Assembly: GCA_022316685.1 (NCBI GenBank)
Contig: JAKJHU010001511.1
Coordinates: forward strand, 1-64,000
DNA: 64,000 bases
Reading direction: 5' to 3'
Origin: Progne subis subis
Taxonomy: Eukaryota; Chordata; Aves; Passeriformes; Hirundinidae
The notes beneath the pieces were generated by a model. That model saw nothing but the letters and a program-made list of their open reading frames with translations, did not search any database and was not told the DNA's origin. Below are positions 46,446 through 57,589 of this stretch, in pieces (position 1 is the first letter of the stretch; every line of letters begins with the position of its first letter). Made by a program: the position numbers and the translations under genes.

Positions 46446-47927
46446 TCACAGGCCTTCCCTTACTGGTGGTTCCATTGGTGTCTGCTCAAGTGAGAGCTCA
46501 TGGACAAGCTCTTCCCACAAGCAGGACATTGGTAGGGCCATTTCCTGGTTTGGATCCTCCGGTGATGGAGCAGGTGGGAGTTTGTATTGAAGCTCATCCC
46601 ACATTCCCTGCACTGGTAGGGCCTCTTCCCATTGTGGATCATTTTGTGGATGATCAGTTGGATGCTCTGGTGGAAGCCCTTCCTGCATTCCGCACACTTG
46701 TAGGGCATTTCCCCAGTGAGGATGTTCTGATGGGAGATCAAGTGGGATGTCTGGGTGAAGCTCATCCCACATTCCCTGCACTGGTAGGGCCTCTCCCTGG
46801 TGCAGATCTTTTGGTGGATGATTCGTTGGGTGATAAGGGTAGTGTTTTGCTTGAAGCCCTTCCTGCAGTTGGGGCAGTGGAAGGGTCCCTACTCTATGTG
46901 AATCCACTGGTGCAGGAGGAGACTGGAGCCGCTCCGAAACCTCGGGACACTTGTAAGGTCTCTCCCTGGTGTGGATCTTTTGGTGGCAGATCAGGTGCGA
47001 TCTCTGGCTGAAGCTCTTCCCACATTGCTCACATAAGTAAGGCCATTCCCTGGTGTGGATCCTCTGGTGGCGGATCAGGTTGGACCTCTGGCTGAAGCTC
47101 TTCCCACACGGCCCACACTTGTATGGCCTCTCTCCAGTGTGGATCCTCTGGTGGCAGATCAGGTGGGAAATCTGGCTGAAGCACATCCTACATTCCTCAC
47201 ACTGGTGGGGCCTCTCCCTGGTGTGGGTCCTCTGGTGGCAGATCAGGTGGGATCTCTGGCTGAAGCTCTTCCCACATTGCTCACACTGGTAGGGCCGTTC
47301 TGTGCTGTGGATCCTCTGGTGGCAGATCAGGTGGGATCTCTGGCTGAAGCTCTTCCCGCATTCCCCACACTCATAGGGCCTCTCCCCAGTGTGGATGCGA
47401 CGGTGGGTCACAAGGGTGGAGTTGTGCTTGAAGCCCTTCCCACATTCTCCACATTTGTAGGGCTGATCCCCAGTTTGGATCACCTGGTGCTGGATCAGCT
47501 GGGAGCTCTGGCTGAAGCTCTGACCATCTTCCCGGCATAGGCTGGGTCTTCCATTCTCCGAGCACCCTGGGATGGGTTTGGAACCCTCCCTTATGCAGGA
47601 TCTCTGGGGCTTTTCCTTCCCATTGGAGTCCTGTGCAGTGGAGCCACTCAAAATGGATTCTTCCATGAAGTTCTGCCCTCGGGATTTGTCCTGCCTGGTC
47701 TCCATCCTCAGATCCTTGTCTGGGGGAGGAAGGAAAAGGAGAGGATGGGATTTGACTCAGTGCCAGAGGGAAGGGGAAGGAGATCCACCCATTGCATCCC
47801 TGGCAGGAAAGTGTTGGCAGCGGGGTTGTCCTGCAGCCAGGGGCCATGCTGGGCTGGGAGAGGGACCAGAAGAGAGGGGGAAAGGGGCACTGACTTCCTC
47901 CTCACCTGCTTGGCTGTCCCGGGGCAT
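46446..47927 (-). pseudogene. C2H2 zinc-finger gene C, C-terminus frameshifted
   Basis: Exon 1 starts at an ATG at 47,927 (MPRDSQA) with a GT donor. Exon 2 follows a CTCCCCCAG acceptor near 47,721 and opens [13 protein letters not shown]. The open frame encodes the leader, a degenerate first finger and about six good C2H2 fingers with HTGERPY-type linkers, many with the same [10 protein letters not shown] helix. At about 46,945 a small deletion in the next finger shifts the frame, so reading continues through an unrelated Pro/His-rich tail to 46,446. The original remaining four to five fingers are still visible in another frame (46,460-46,765), with an extra stop before them. It could still make a six-finger protein with a novel tail. 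Paralogue of A and B. Confidence 0.82.
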
Positions 47928-47949
47928 CTTCCTCTTCCTCATGGCCTAA

Positions 47950-48530
47950 GCTAAAAAATAAAAAATTAAACTAAAAATGCAGTAGGAAAAAAAAAAAAAA
48001 AAAAAAAAAAAAAGCTGATAGAGTTAGACTACAACTTGATACCTGGTTGTTAAGGGTTTTCCTAGCAGTCCAATCAAATTGTGGCTGCAGTCCTCCTGGA
48101 GTGATAGATGTGGCTTTGCTGAAGCAACAATCTTGTAGAAGGGTGTAGTTTTCCTCTGAAGGTCCAGTGGTGGTGTAGATGGGTCTGGTCTTCCTCTGGG
48201 AATCCACTGGAAACCAGGGTGCTCCTGGTGTTTAAATCTCAGATTATATCCAGGTGGGAATGCTTGGCTCCTCCCTCTGGGTGGAGCATCTCACAATGGG
48301 ATGATGTAATTTTATCAGTCATGCAGTGAGAGGCAATGGCCCATTAACAGAAGATATCTCCCTGGAGGGAGGATGTGTCATGGAAGAGATCAGGAACACT
48401 GCCCCCTTTGGTTTTAACCACTGTCCCATTAACAAAAGATATCACCCTGGAGTTATGAGAAATGGGTCATGGAACAGTTTTTACTTGGATCTCCAGTTGG
48501 TTTTTTTTTCAAACTAGCACAATGGGAGAA
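47950..48530 (-). mobile_element. LTR-like repeat upstream of zinc-finger C
   Basis: Colinear with 6,390-6,960 and 30,850-31,450. A poly(A) run of about 27 nt (47,988-48,013) lies at its zinc-finger-side end. Confidence 0.6.
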
Positions 48531-48579
48531 GTGGAACCATGCTGGGAAGCTACTGTGAGAAGTTTGGAGCGACTGGTCT

Positions 48580-49300
48580 ACATTGTGGGTGACTGGGCAG
48601 GACTGGGAGCATGCAGGGAGGGACTGGCATCATACTGGGAGTGACTGGGACTGTACTAGGGGCAACTGGGAGAACCGGGAACACACTGGATGAAAGTGGG
48701 AGCAACTGGGACCATGCTGGGGCAAACTGCATCATAATGGGGAATGACTGGCAGTGACTGGGCTCATACTGGGAGTGCTGAGGAAACTGGAACCGCACCT
48801 GGGGGGCAACTGTGCCCATACTGGGATTAGCCACTTCCAGCACCAGGACTCCTGAACCTCTTTCCCAGCCATCCCGCCCCTTCAGCTCCAGCAACCCTGC
48901 CAGGGTCCTGGCAATCCCAGAGGTGCCCCCCTCTTGGGGTCCCCACTTGAGGGTTCTGGGGGTCTCCTTGTTCAGGGAAGCCATGGCTCTCCTGGGGCTC
49001 CCCAAACCCCACGTCCCCCCGCACGGTACCCATGTGGCCCCAGCAGAGCTCGGAGGGCCCAGCCCAGGAAAACCAACCCCCACTGTGGGGGAACCCACAT
49101 CCCCCCGTCCCTGCACATCATCCCCCATACTGGGGGTGACTGAGAACCACTGAGAGCACACTGGGAGCAAATGGCATCATACTGGGACTGACTGGTTTGA
49201 TCTAGCTGGAGGCAAGTGGGACCATACTGAGAATGATTGGAAGGACTGGGGATGACTGGGAACATACTGGGGGTGCCTGGGACTAACTGGGATTTACAGA
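48580..49300. repeat. ACTGGGA-type minisatellite, interrupted
   Basis: 48,580-48,830 and 49,130-49,290 consist of diverged units of ACTGGGAGTGACTGGGACCATACTGGG type, the reverse complement of the CCCAGT array at 61,828-63,140. Between them (48,831-49,129) is non-repetitive GC-rich sequence with no recognised domain. Confidence 0.85.
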
Positions 49301-49480
49301 ACCTTCACCAAGGACATCTGGAAGTGATCCCCCCACTCTATCCCAGCCCTCCCCTGGACACTGTGGCATCTCCCAAACACACTGCCAGGATCTCCCTGGA
49401 GCAGGACGATGGTCCCAGCTCTGGGGCTGGGGGCGCTCCTGGGGGGCTGAGGGAGGGAGTACAATAAATCCTCTATTTCT
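49301..49480 (+). other. Possible MHC class I leader-like exon scrap
   Basis: From ATG 49,409 the frame reads MVPALGLGALLGG then stops. It is a short hydrophobic leader-like peptide resembling class I leaders; an AATAAA lies at about 49,462. MHC I fragments occur at 60.3 and 63.4 kb, next to the same minisatellite family. This is a weak, context-based suggestion. Confidence 0.25.
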
Positions 49481-49715
49481 AGAAATCAGGACCACGTGCT
49501 CCCCTTTTCCTGGCCATCCCATGGCTCCCAGCCTCGAGACTTCACATATGCTTGACTTTGGGATGGCCTGGAATGCCTTGGACCCCCATTTCTGCCTTTC
49601 TCAGCCCCCAGACCCACCATTTTGCAAAAGCAGAGACCCCGTGAACTCCCCCTTCCTAAATATCCTGGGTGTCCCTGAAACAGGGGTTAGAAATTAAGGG
49701 GTATTGATCAGAAAT

Positions 49716-50495
49716 TGTATTATTAGAAATAATATTGCTTAGTTGTTGCTACATTTTTTTACAGTATTAGCTGCTTGTGAAAAAAAGGCAGGGCTTATGT
49801 GTGAAAGCAGCAAGGAATGCAAGGATAGGTGATAAGGAGAAGGATGTTCACTGGAACAGGACACAAGTTTGCTGAACTCCCAAGGATAGTGAGATAATGG
49901 AGCTCCTTGGACCTCTGGAACTATATGACATCAGTGTCCTGTTACAGTGTAAGATGTGCCCAAAGTATGTATTCTATCACCATCTACATGAGCTGTTGAA
50001 ACTAGGTTGGGCAGTGTTTCCCTTGTCCCCTCCCTCCAGACTATCTTCTGTTCATGGCCCATCAATGCCCTGCTGCATGACTCGTAGATAACTCCCTCCA
50101 GGAGCTATCTCTGTTTAATGGGCAATCAAGGACCAATTGCAAGACTGATAAAATGATATCAGCCCGTTGTGAGATGCTGTGCCCAGGGTGGGGAGCCAAG
50201 CATTCCCACCTGGATAGAATCTGGGATTTGGGACAGCACAGGCAGCCTTACCCACTGGATTCCCAGAGGACAAGAGCTACCAGACCTTTCTAGGGGATGA
50301 CTGCTTCAACAAGACCACTTCATCTGGACTGCTACCACCACCACAGGGAATCAGGTTGTATTCTGATTCTGTCAGTGATCTTTTGTACTATTGCATTTGT
50401 TTTATTTTATTTTATTTTACTTTTTTTTTCTCTCCTATTAAATTGTTTTTTTCTGACTAGGAGTCTCTTGCTGGTTTTGCATTCAAGCCAGCACA
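49716..50495 (+). mobile_element. LTR inserted in minisatellite
   Basis: Starts about TGTATTATTAG and ends CCAGCACA. It includes the plus-strand counterpart of the zinc-finger-linked LTR repeat and an ATTAAA near 50,436. The CCCAGT minisatellite resumes directly after it. The 5' end is approximate. Confidence 0.55.
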
Positions 50496-50800
50496 CCCAG
50501 TCACTCCCAGTTGCTCTCAGTGTGTTCCCAGTAATCCCCAGTATGATTACAGATCCTCCCAGTATACCCCAGTTGCCCTCACCATACTCATAGTCATCGC
50601 CAGTCACATCCACTTGTCCCAGTGAGGTTCCAGTTTCAACCAGTATGATCCCAGTCACTCTCAGTCTAATCCCAGTATATCCCAGTTGGTTCCACGATGA
50701 TCCCTGTTCCCCATTTCTGGTCCTGCTGGGTCCCAGTGTGCTCTGATCCTGCTCCCAGTGCATTCCAGTCCTGGGCCAGGTGTATCCTGGTGTATGCCGG
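50496..50800. repeat. CCCAGT minisatellite, copy next to right arm
   Basis: About 50,480-50,790 is near-identical to 62,720-63,030 in direct orientation, including non-repetitive phrases such as ACATCCACTTGTCCCAGT. In the second place the sequence continues towards an MHC pseudogene. Here it ends at the LTR terminus at 50,801. Confidence 0.85.
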
Positions 50801-52357
50801 TGTCATAGGTTAGTACAGTTTAGATTTTTAGTTATAAAAGAATGTAAAATAATTCTCCAGGTCAGGACCTGGGAATTGCTTCGGAAGAGACAGAGACCTA
50901 TCAGAGAGTTAGTTAGAATATTGACATCTATTCTGACCACTGAAATTGTTAGCTACGACTTTGGGAAGTACCATATAAAACCCCTTGATTTCCTATAGGC
51001 GGGGTTTTTTTTCCTTCTTCCTTTGGCCAGAGAGAGACAGGTAACATTGAGCTGGGCCTGCTGCTCCCCCCTTTTTGAGGGGGGAAGCTGGCCTGAGGCC
51101 TGGCCAGATTCCATCACCTCCCGGGTGAAGGGGGGGAAGGAGAAGCTGCTGTCTTGTGACGGCCGCTTTCTTCAAGTTTCCTTAGAGCAGAGAGGGATCT
51201 CTGCTGGGCCCCTGATGGGAGCTATGAGCACTGTTTAGGCCGAGGACACCCCAATTTGCACCGAGGGGTGGGATGAGAAGGCATTTATGATCGTGCCTGG
51301 TTTTTTTTCTGGACTGCCTGAGTGTTCTAATTTCTAATGTTTCTGCGTGAGTTTTTCCTTATCAGCTCGGCCTTGAACATCTAACACTACGAGCTACAGA
51401 GAGTGAGAGACAAAAACTCTGAGGAAATTTAACTCTTTCTTAGCAACATAAAGCTTCCAGAGCTTAGCTCTTCTCTGAGAGAGTAAAGAAAAACAGAGTG
51501 AACATAAAGAACAACAGCATGAAGTCAGCAGCAAGAGTGAAAAAACTATTAAAACAGAGGGTTGAAGAGTTGATTGTTCTATTCTTACTTGAGCCATGGA
51601 AATGAACTCTATATTTAGGTAATTCCTGTAAATCATAAGAAAGATATGCATTTGGGGAGATGATTGTTTTGCGTGTAGATTTAAGCAAAGGTGTTTGTGA
51701 TGGGCTAAGTAATATCCTATAAGATGCTTGAACAGAGATAAAGATGAGAAGCCCCCTGCGCCAGTGAAGAAGTGAGAAGATATCTCTGTACCTTAAAGTA
51801 AAGAATCCTTTGCTTTGGAGTTATTCATCTTTAAAAAGTGACACCCCAGTATGCAAAAGTCTAAGACCCATGACCCATAAGCAGCCTGGGAAACTGCTCC
51901 TGGGAGGGTCACAAAGGCAGGTTTCTCCGGGCGGTTGTTTTTGTGACAATTTAAAACCCACAAGAGAACTGTTCTAAGTTATCAGTGGGATCCCTGACTC
52001 AAAAGGATACTCTTCCCCTAATGAAATTGATGAAAGACTATTATCAGATAGTGAAACTGACTGAAAATTCCAAGTTTTGTCTCTTTATGTTGTTTTGTAA
52101 GAAAGTGAACAGTTTGTAAGGGGAGGGAAAATTGTTTTTGAAGTTTTATTCCATTTTAGTTTTTTTCCAACTTTCTGTTTTTCTGTTCTTTTAGTGTATG
52201 TTAATAAATTATTTGTTAATTTTAAAGTAGAGCCGGCTTTGTTTTTCTCCTAGTCTCTCTCTCACAAAAAGAGTAAGTACCAAGACCAAAATTTAGTGAA
52301 TGTGAAACCACTACACTGAGTGGTGTTTCTGCCTAGTTTAAAATTAAAACTATGACA
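50801..52357 (+). mobile_element. 1.56 kb LTR (family 1), right copy
   Basis: TGTCATAGGTTAG to ACTATGACA. A TATA-like CATATAAAAC lies near 50,971, a GT-donor-like ACAGGTAAC near 51,037 and an AATAAA at 52,203-52,208. It abuts minisatellite on its 5' side and an integrase remnant on its 3' side. Confidence 0.82.
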
Positions 52358-52860
52358 CCCATGAAAAGGAGGGCATGGATACCTATTGATATTAAAAGAT
52401 ACCTTTTCAGGGTGGCCAGAAGCTTTCCCTACCAGAACTGCCAAAGTACAAGCGGTAATCAAAGCAGTGTTATAAGAAATAATACCATGCTTTGGAGTCC
52501 CAGCCACAATGTTTTTAGATAGGGGGCCATATTTTATTTCAAAATTGTGCAGCAAATTAAGCAGCAAATTATAAAACTGGGGCTCAAACCAGAGAACTAG
52601 ATGGACCAGTACATGATGTATAGCCTGGGGATTATGTATACATAAAGTCTTTTGCAGAAAAACCTTTGGAACCACAGTGGGAGAGACCATTCCAAGTGTT
52701 CCTCATCATCTTTAATACAATCAAGATCAAGGAACAAAGCACCTGGCTCCATCACTCACAAGTGAAGAAAGCTCCTGAGAAACTTATATTGGGAAAGTTA
52801 TATTGGGTGACAACAGTGAACTAAAATTAAAACTTTATTTGGAAAATAAATGATAAGTAA
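52358..52860 (+). pseudogene. pol fragment: Retroviral integrase fragment (right copy)
   Basis: Plus-strand translation shows a gammaretrovirus-like integrase core (TFSGWPEAFPTRTAK and FGVPATMF stretches), then the C-terminal domain with PGDYVYIKSF and EPQWERPFQV motifs. Stops interrupt it. The integrase zinc-binding domain, RT and RNase H are absent upstream, replaced by the LTR. Confidence 0.72.
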
Positions 52861-52903
52861 TAATATAACAACTTTTTGAAAAATAGGAAAGCTTGTAATT
52901 GTA

Positions 52904-53633
52904 ATGGATAATCAAATAGGTATAGCCTGGAAAGCTGTGGCATTTATGACCATCACTATAGCCACAGCTAATGCAGCACCACTGCATTATAATGTGACTG
53001 GTAAATATAAGTGCCAAGGGAAAGCTTATGATTTTATCTCCTGTAAGTCTCTGATTCAGATGCTAAAAATTACAAATGCAACTGTGTAAGAAACTTCATT
53101 TAACTTGTGCATTTGTAACTTTGTCAAAATGGAAGAATGTGATTTTTCCTATTAGGCACATGTTGTATCCCACCAACATATAAAGGCAAAATTGACCACT
53201 GTTCAAGAAATATTGCCTGTGCCTATAGAGATGAACTTAACTTTAGTTGCACAATTATTGAAACACCATGGATTAAAGAAAAGAAGAAAAAATTAGAAAG
53301 AAAGAGATCTTTGATTGGAATGCATCATGACACAGAGACTATACGGAGAGTATTTAAAGGTTAGTAGAAGGCCCATCCCATCACTGGTGGGATGTGCTTT
53401 CTGAGTAGTCACCAGCTGCAACTGGTTTGGTCAATACCTTGGTTTCTTTGATTATTGTTTTGTTTAATTTAGTTGGTATAAGTTTGATTTGGTTTGTTAT
53501 AATATTTTTTTTTTAATTGGAGAATGCTGAAGCAACTAGCAGCTTTAACTTTAATATTAAGAGCATATAGTACAGTTTTAAAGGACCCCTACCTCACAGT
53601 TTTGCTAGATGAAGAAGAATTTACATATTAGCA
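52904..53633 (+). pseudogene. env-like: ERV envelope remnant (right copy)
   Basis: An ATG-start segment (52,904-53,089, 61 codons) has a hydrophobic leader ending in A-rich sequence and two Cys. A second frame (about 53,160-53,366) carries several Cys and the basic KKKLERKRS motif, which resembles a furin site. A transmembrane-anchor frame ends at a TAG at 53,631-53,633. Stops and a frame change separate these parts, and much of the TM ectodomain is missing. Position between integrase and LTR supports env. Confidence 0.5.
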
Positions 53634-53661
53634 AAAGAATTTACTAACTTTGAAAAAGGAG

Positions 53662-54267
53662 TGGGGAAACGAGACATAACTTTAAAGAGTTAAGATTTTA
53701 GCTAAGGGTTAGAAGCAATTTCTATTGATCAAGATGTAAGTTAGATTAGGAAATGGTAGGTTAATGATTATTAGATGCCCAAGCTAGAGCTAACTGTTAT
53801 ATTATGAGCTTGTTTATAGAAAAAGTGGAGTAAGTGAAGCGTCATAGGAACAGACTGAAACCAGTAAGAACAATGGCCCAGCACCTGGACTTGGTATCAA
53901 TCAATCATGAAGCAGGAGACCTTGGACAGTGCCAGAGGGTCATAGAGACCTGATGAAGACTCTCCTGACTTCATCCTTTGAGACCACTGACCTGATTCGA
54001 GACCACCGACCCAATTCAAGAGAAGAACTGCGCACACGTGAAGGACTGGATAGCCTCATTTTAATAGAGAGTGGGGATGGGAGGTGCTGGGGTTATGCAT
54101 ATGTATTGTATCTAAGATCTTGGAGAATAAATAGAGAGCAAAGAGCCTTGTTTGGGGCGGCCACGCCTTTCGGAGATGACTCCCATGCTGCCTGCCGGTG
54201 AATAAACATACCACTTTCTAACTTTAATTAGTTAGAGGGTCTTTGTCCGTGACTATATCGGTTTTCA
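53662..54267 (+). mobile_element. Gammaretrovirus-like 3' LTR upstream of HSF5-like gene (right copy)
   Basis: 606 bp starting TGGGGAAACGAG after an AAAAAGGAG purine tract and ending GGTTTTCA. AATAAA motifs lie at about 54,126 and 54,201. The HSF5-like ATG follows 146 bp downstream in the same direction, identical to the arrangement in the left arm. Confidence 0.75.
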
Positions 54268-54413
54268 ATGACTCACACTGGCTCCGAGCGCTCATCCCCG
54301 CCGAGTCCGGCCCGTGCCAGGGCCAAGTGCAGCGCCCCCGTCAGGCCGTGCGCCGCCGGCGCAGCCGCGGCCGTTGCTCTCCGGGCGTTGTGGCCAAAGC
54401 AGCGATCGAAGCC

Positions 54414-57136
54414 ATGGCGGAGCTGTCGCTGCCTGCCGCGCTCTGCGCCGGCACTTTCCCTGCCAAGCTCTGGAGCCCAGAGAATGACCCGTGTGTCCGC
54501 TCACTGCGCTGGGACAGTGAGGCCCGGGGGCTGCTCATAGACCGCTCCCTCTTCTAGCGGGAGCTGCTCAGGCCGGGCGGTGCCCAGGGACCGGCCCCGC
54601 ACACATTCAGGGCCACCCAGTTCCGCAGCTTGGTGCGCCAGCTCAACCGCCACGGCTTCCGCAAGGTGCCAGGCCGGGCTGGCGCGGCTGCGCCGGGCGA
54701 TACCGGGGCCTGGGTCCACTATCCAACCCCTGGTTTCACCGCGACCGCCCCGACCTCCTGCTCTGCATCAGGCGCCGGAGCACGGCCAACACGCAGCGGT
54801 GGGCGGCAGGGGCCGGAGGGGCGCAGGCGCTCGCCCTGCGGCTCCCAGCAGCTCCCCGGGCCGCGGCCGCTGCCGGACGAGCGGCACGGCCGCCCTCGCT
54901 TCCAGCCGCTGCCCAGGGAGCGGCCGCCGCTCGCCCGGCACCCGCCCTGCGGCTTCCACCTGCTGCACCGGGAGCGGCCGGGGCCGGCCCGGCGGGAGGG
55001 GCCGAGCCGCTTCCAAGAGCTCTATGGGGAGTGGCTGCTGCCCGCCGAGCGTGAGCTGCTCCATGTCCCGCCCTGCCACTTCCAGGGCTTCCACGGTGAG
55101 CAGCTGCTGCCGCCCCGATGGGAGGGGCCCCGCAGCCACATGCAGGAGCTCTATGGGGAGCAGCCGCCTCCGCTCGACCGGGAGGTGCTCTGGATGCAGC
55201 CCTGCAGCTTCCAGCAGCTCCACAGGGAGCAGCAGCCCCCAGCCTCCAGCCCACCAGGTAGGAGAAGAGTTCTAGCCTTGCTTTTCCAAAAGGTCATGAA
55301 AAGCGACCATTTGAAGTGTTTGCAAACAATGCTCTGTCGTTCTGAGACAGAAATTGTCAAGCCTACTAGGAAGGGGCACCTAGAAAGTCAAAAGATTCTC
55401 TGCCTGGGTTTCCTGTGTGCTTCCAGTGATCTTTGACCCAAGGCAGCAATAGAGCTCTGCATCCCAAAGCCACATTCTGGAGCCTGACTCCCGTGTTTGG
55501 GTTCTTGCAGCCGCACCGGGCACTTCAGCCCCGCATGCTCCAGCTGGCAGTGCTGGCTGTGCAGCATCAACGGCCTCCAGCTCAGCGCAGAATGCACCTG
55601 CGCCAGAGGAATCACCAGCGCTGGATCTTGGCCTTGAAATTGAGAAGATGATCTGGGAGATCAGGAACTCCCTGCCTGTAAAGGCTCCCTCTGCTCAGGT
55701 AACCCCATTGGATGGGAATGAAAGAGGCTGGGCTGAGAGCTTTTGAATGTGGTTATGTAGCTGACAAGTGAAGGTTTCTTGAGTTTCATTCTTTTCATTC
55801 CTATTTAGTTATCTAATTATTCTTGGTCAAGCCAGATTTCCCAAAGAAGAGGGAATGAAAAAGTCTTCCCCCACAGTGAGGATGAGGGGTGTGAGCCTGT
55901 GTTGGCCACATTTGGTTGTTCCTTTTCCTGGGAAGAATGCCTGGTGCAGGGGCATTTGTGGTGATGCTTTGTAGGTTCTACCAGGCTTTGTTTGGTGGGA
56001 AAGAAGGGCAGAGTGTTTGGAGAATTGCCACTGAAGGCAACAAGGAGAGCCCCTGGCTTTCTGCTGGCTGATTCCTTACAGCTCGTGGGATAAGCCGGGG
56101 TCAGAGTGTGAGGCCATGTCCCCTCACTTGGTGTCTTCTGTTTTTCTGTGTTCATGTTTTGTTTCATAGGTCATTTTGTGAGAGCTTCCGTTTCACCTTG
56201 GCCACTCAAATCCTGAGTTTAAAACACTTGTCATGTGAACCGTGTGGGCAGTGCTCCCCTCGTTTTACGTGGCCTTTGGGAGTGGAGAAGAACAGTGACT
56301 GTATCCCTGCTGTGATTCCAAGGAAATCCTGAGTGATCTTTGGGTTCTTTTCTTTCTGTTTCTCTTTCAAGGGGAATATTAATGTTGCCCCTGAGTCTCC
56401 AGGAGAGGACCCCATGAACAGGGCTGCAGCAGAGGAAGTTTCATCTGGCACCGAGAGCTGCGGGAACAGTTCCCCGGAGCCCGAGGAGCCTGGTAAGGAG
56501 AGAGCCCACGTTGGTTTGGAGAGGTGTGAGACGGCTGCTCTGAGCCTGCCTGGGACAGGAAGGGAGATCAGAAGAGCTGAGTTCTTGTCTGCAGGGCTGC
56601 TGCTTCCTGCTGCCTTTAGTTCCAATCCTGCAGTGGCAAGCTCCCCGAGCCCTGCCCTCCACGCTTCTCCAGAGGCTCTGACACTGAGTCCTCTGCTGTG
56701 GCAAGAGAGCCGGGACTAAACCTGACCTTGTGGGAGTTGTGTCACCAACCGTGTGTCCCAGTTTGGTCTGTAACTCAGCTCACAGCACCCTTCAGCTGCA
56801 GGCATTTCAGCGAGGACGAGGGCTCTCTGTCAGCACAGAGAAAGAACAAGGCGGGCTTCTTTGGGGGAGCTGGGACTGTCTGTGTTTCAAGTTCTCTTGG
56901 GCGCCATTTGCACTGTGAGTGCTGAGACTTTATCGAGGAACTTCCATGCTTTACACAGTTTTGGAAACGGAAGGATCCCTGTTCTCTGAAGAGCAGGCTT
57001 CAAATTCCCAAGGGAGAGTCTGCCTTTCAGGCCATCTTTTACAGTCTGTGATGGAAGGACAATTGCTGCCCAAGGGAAACGTGCACAAGGGCCAATATTG
57101 ACTCAGTGTTCTCTTTTCTTCCCAGATCCAATGTAA
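54414..57136 (+). pseudogene. HSF5-like: HSF5-like heat-shock-factor gene, four exons, damaged
   Basis: Exon 1 (54,414-55,257) encodes an HSF winged-helix DNA-binding domain (FPAKLW, LRWDS, GLLID, FRSLVRQLNRHGFRKV) and then a Pro/Arg-rich region with repeated F-Q/H-x-L-x-x-E units. Exons 2 (55,511-55,698), 3 (56,372-56,492) and 4 (from 57,126; stop TAA 57,134) have canonical GT/AG borders and phases that join in one frame, ending EEPDPM. Exon 2 includes an amphipathic ALDLGLEIEKMIWEIRNSL stretch. Lesions: TAG at 54,555-54,557, shared with the left copy, and an indel near 54,722 that puts the SNPWFHRDRPD segment out of frame. The two arms differ by three 1-bp indels between about 54,722 and 54,835. 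HSF5 relatives act as nuclear, testis-biased factors. The conserved splice sites suggest recent loss or selection on part of the product. Confidence 0.8.
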
Positions 57137-57589
57137 TCAACATTTCCTGGAGGGGTACCCTGCGTGGCAGGAAGAGACAGAGGGAGAGCCTGTGACAACC
57201 AGGCAGGTAGAATCCCTCTGTCTACAGTGATATATTTAGACTCATATAGTTATATTTATCTATAATTGATATTTTGATATACAGTGTAATTATAGATCTA
57301 TAGTTGTGTTTAAGTGCCTATATCGTTAGAGATCTGTAGATGTGACATTTATATAATTATATTTAGATATTTATAGTTATAATAATATATGCAGTTATAG
57401 TTCTAGATGGACATAGTTACATTTACCTATGTAGATAGTTGAATTTATATATATATACAGTTATTTCTATAAATATTCATAGTTATGTACTTATAGCTAT
57501 GTTGGTGTTTAGCACCATAGGTTAGTATCAGTATAGGTTTAGACTAGTTTTTAACCCCTTTCCCTGTCTCCCTTTGTGCTTTTCCCCCT
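57137..57589. other. 3' untranslated region and TATA-rich sequence
   Basis: 57,137-57,215 is the exon 4 continuation. 57,220-57,500 is a TATAGTTATAT-rich low-complexity stretch. A related stretch follows the second HSF5-like 3' end at 58,500-58,700. Confidence 0.6.

Larger units (their letters stand above)
50801..54973. repeat. Right arm of large inverted repeat
   Basis: Reverse complement of 1-4,141. The spacer between arms is about 46.7 kb. Homology begins exactly at the LTR 5' terminus and is still present where the left copy runs off the window. Confidence 0.93.

Noticed and set aside
48550..49170. 206-codon minus-strand frame
   Set aside because: It is built from ACTGGGA minisatellite units plus GC-rich filler, and no domain was recognised.
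52262..52690. 142-codon minus-strand frame
   Set aside because: It is antisense to a recognisable integrase remnant on the plus strand.
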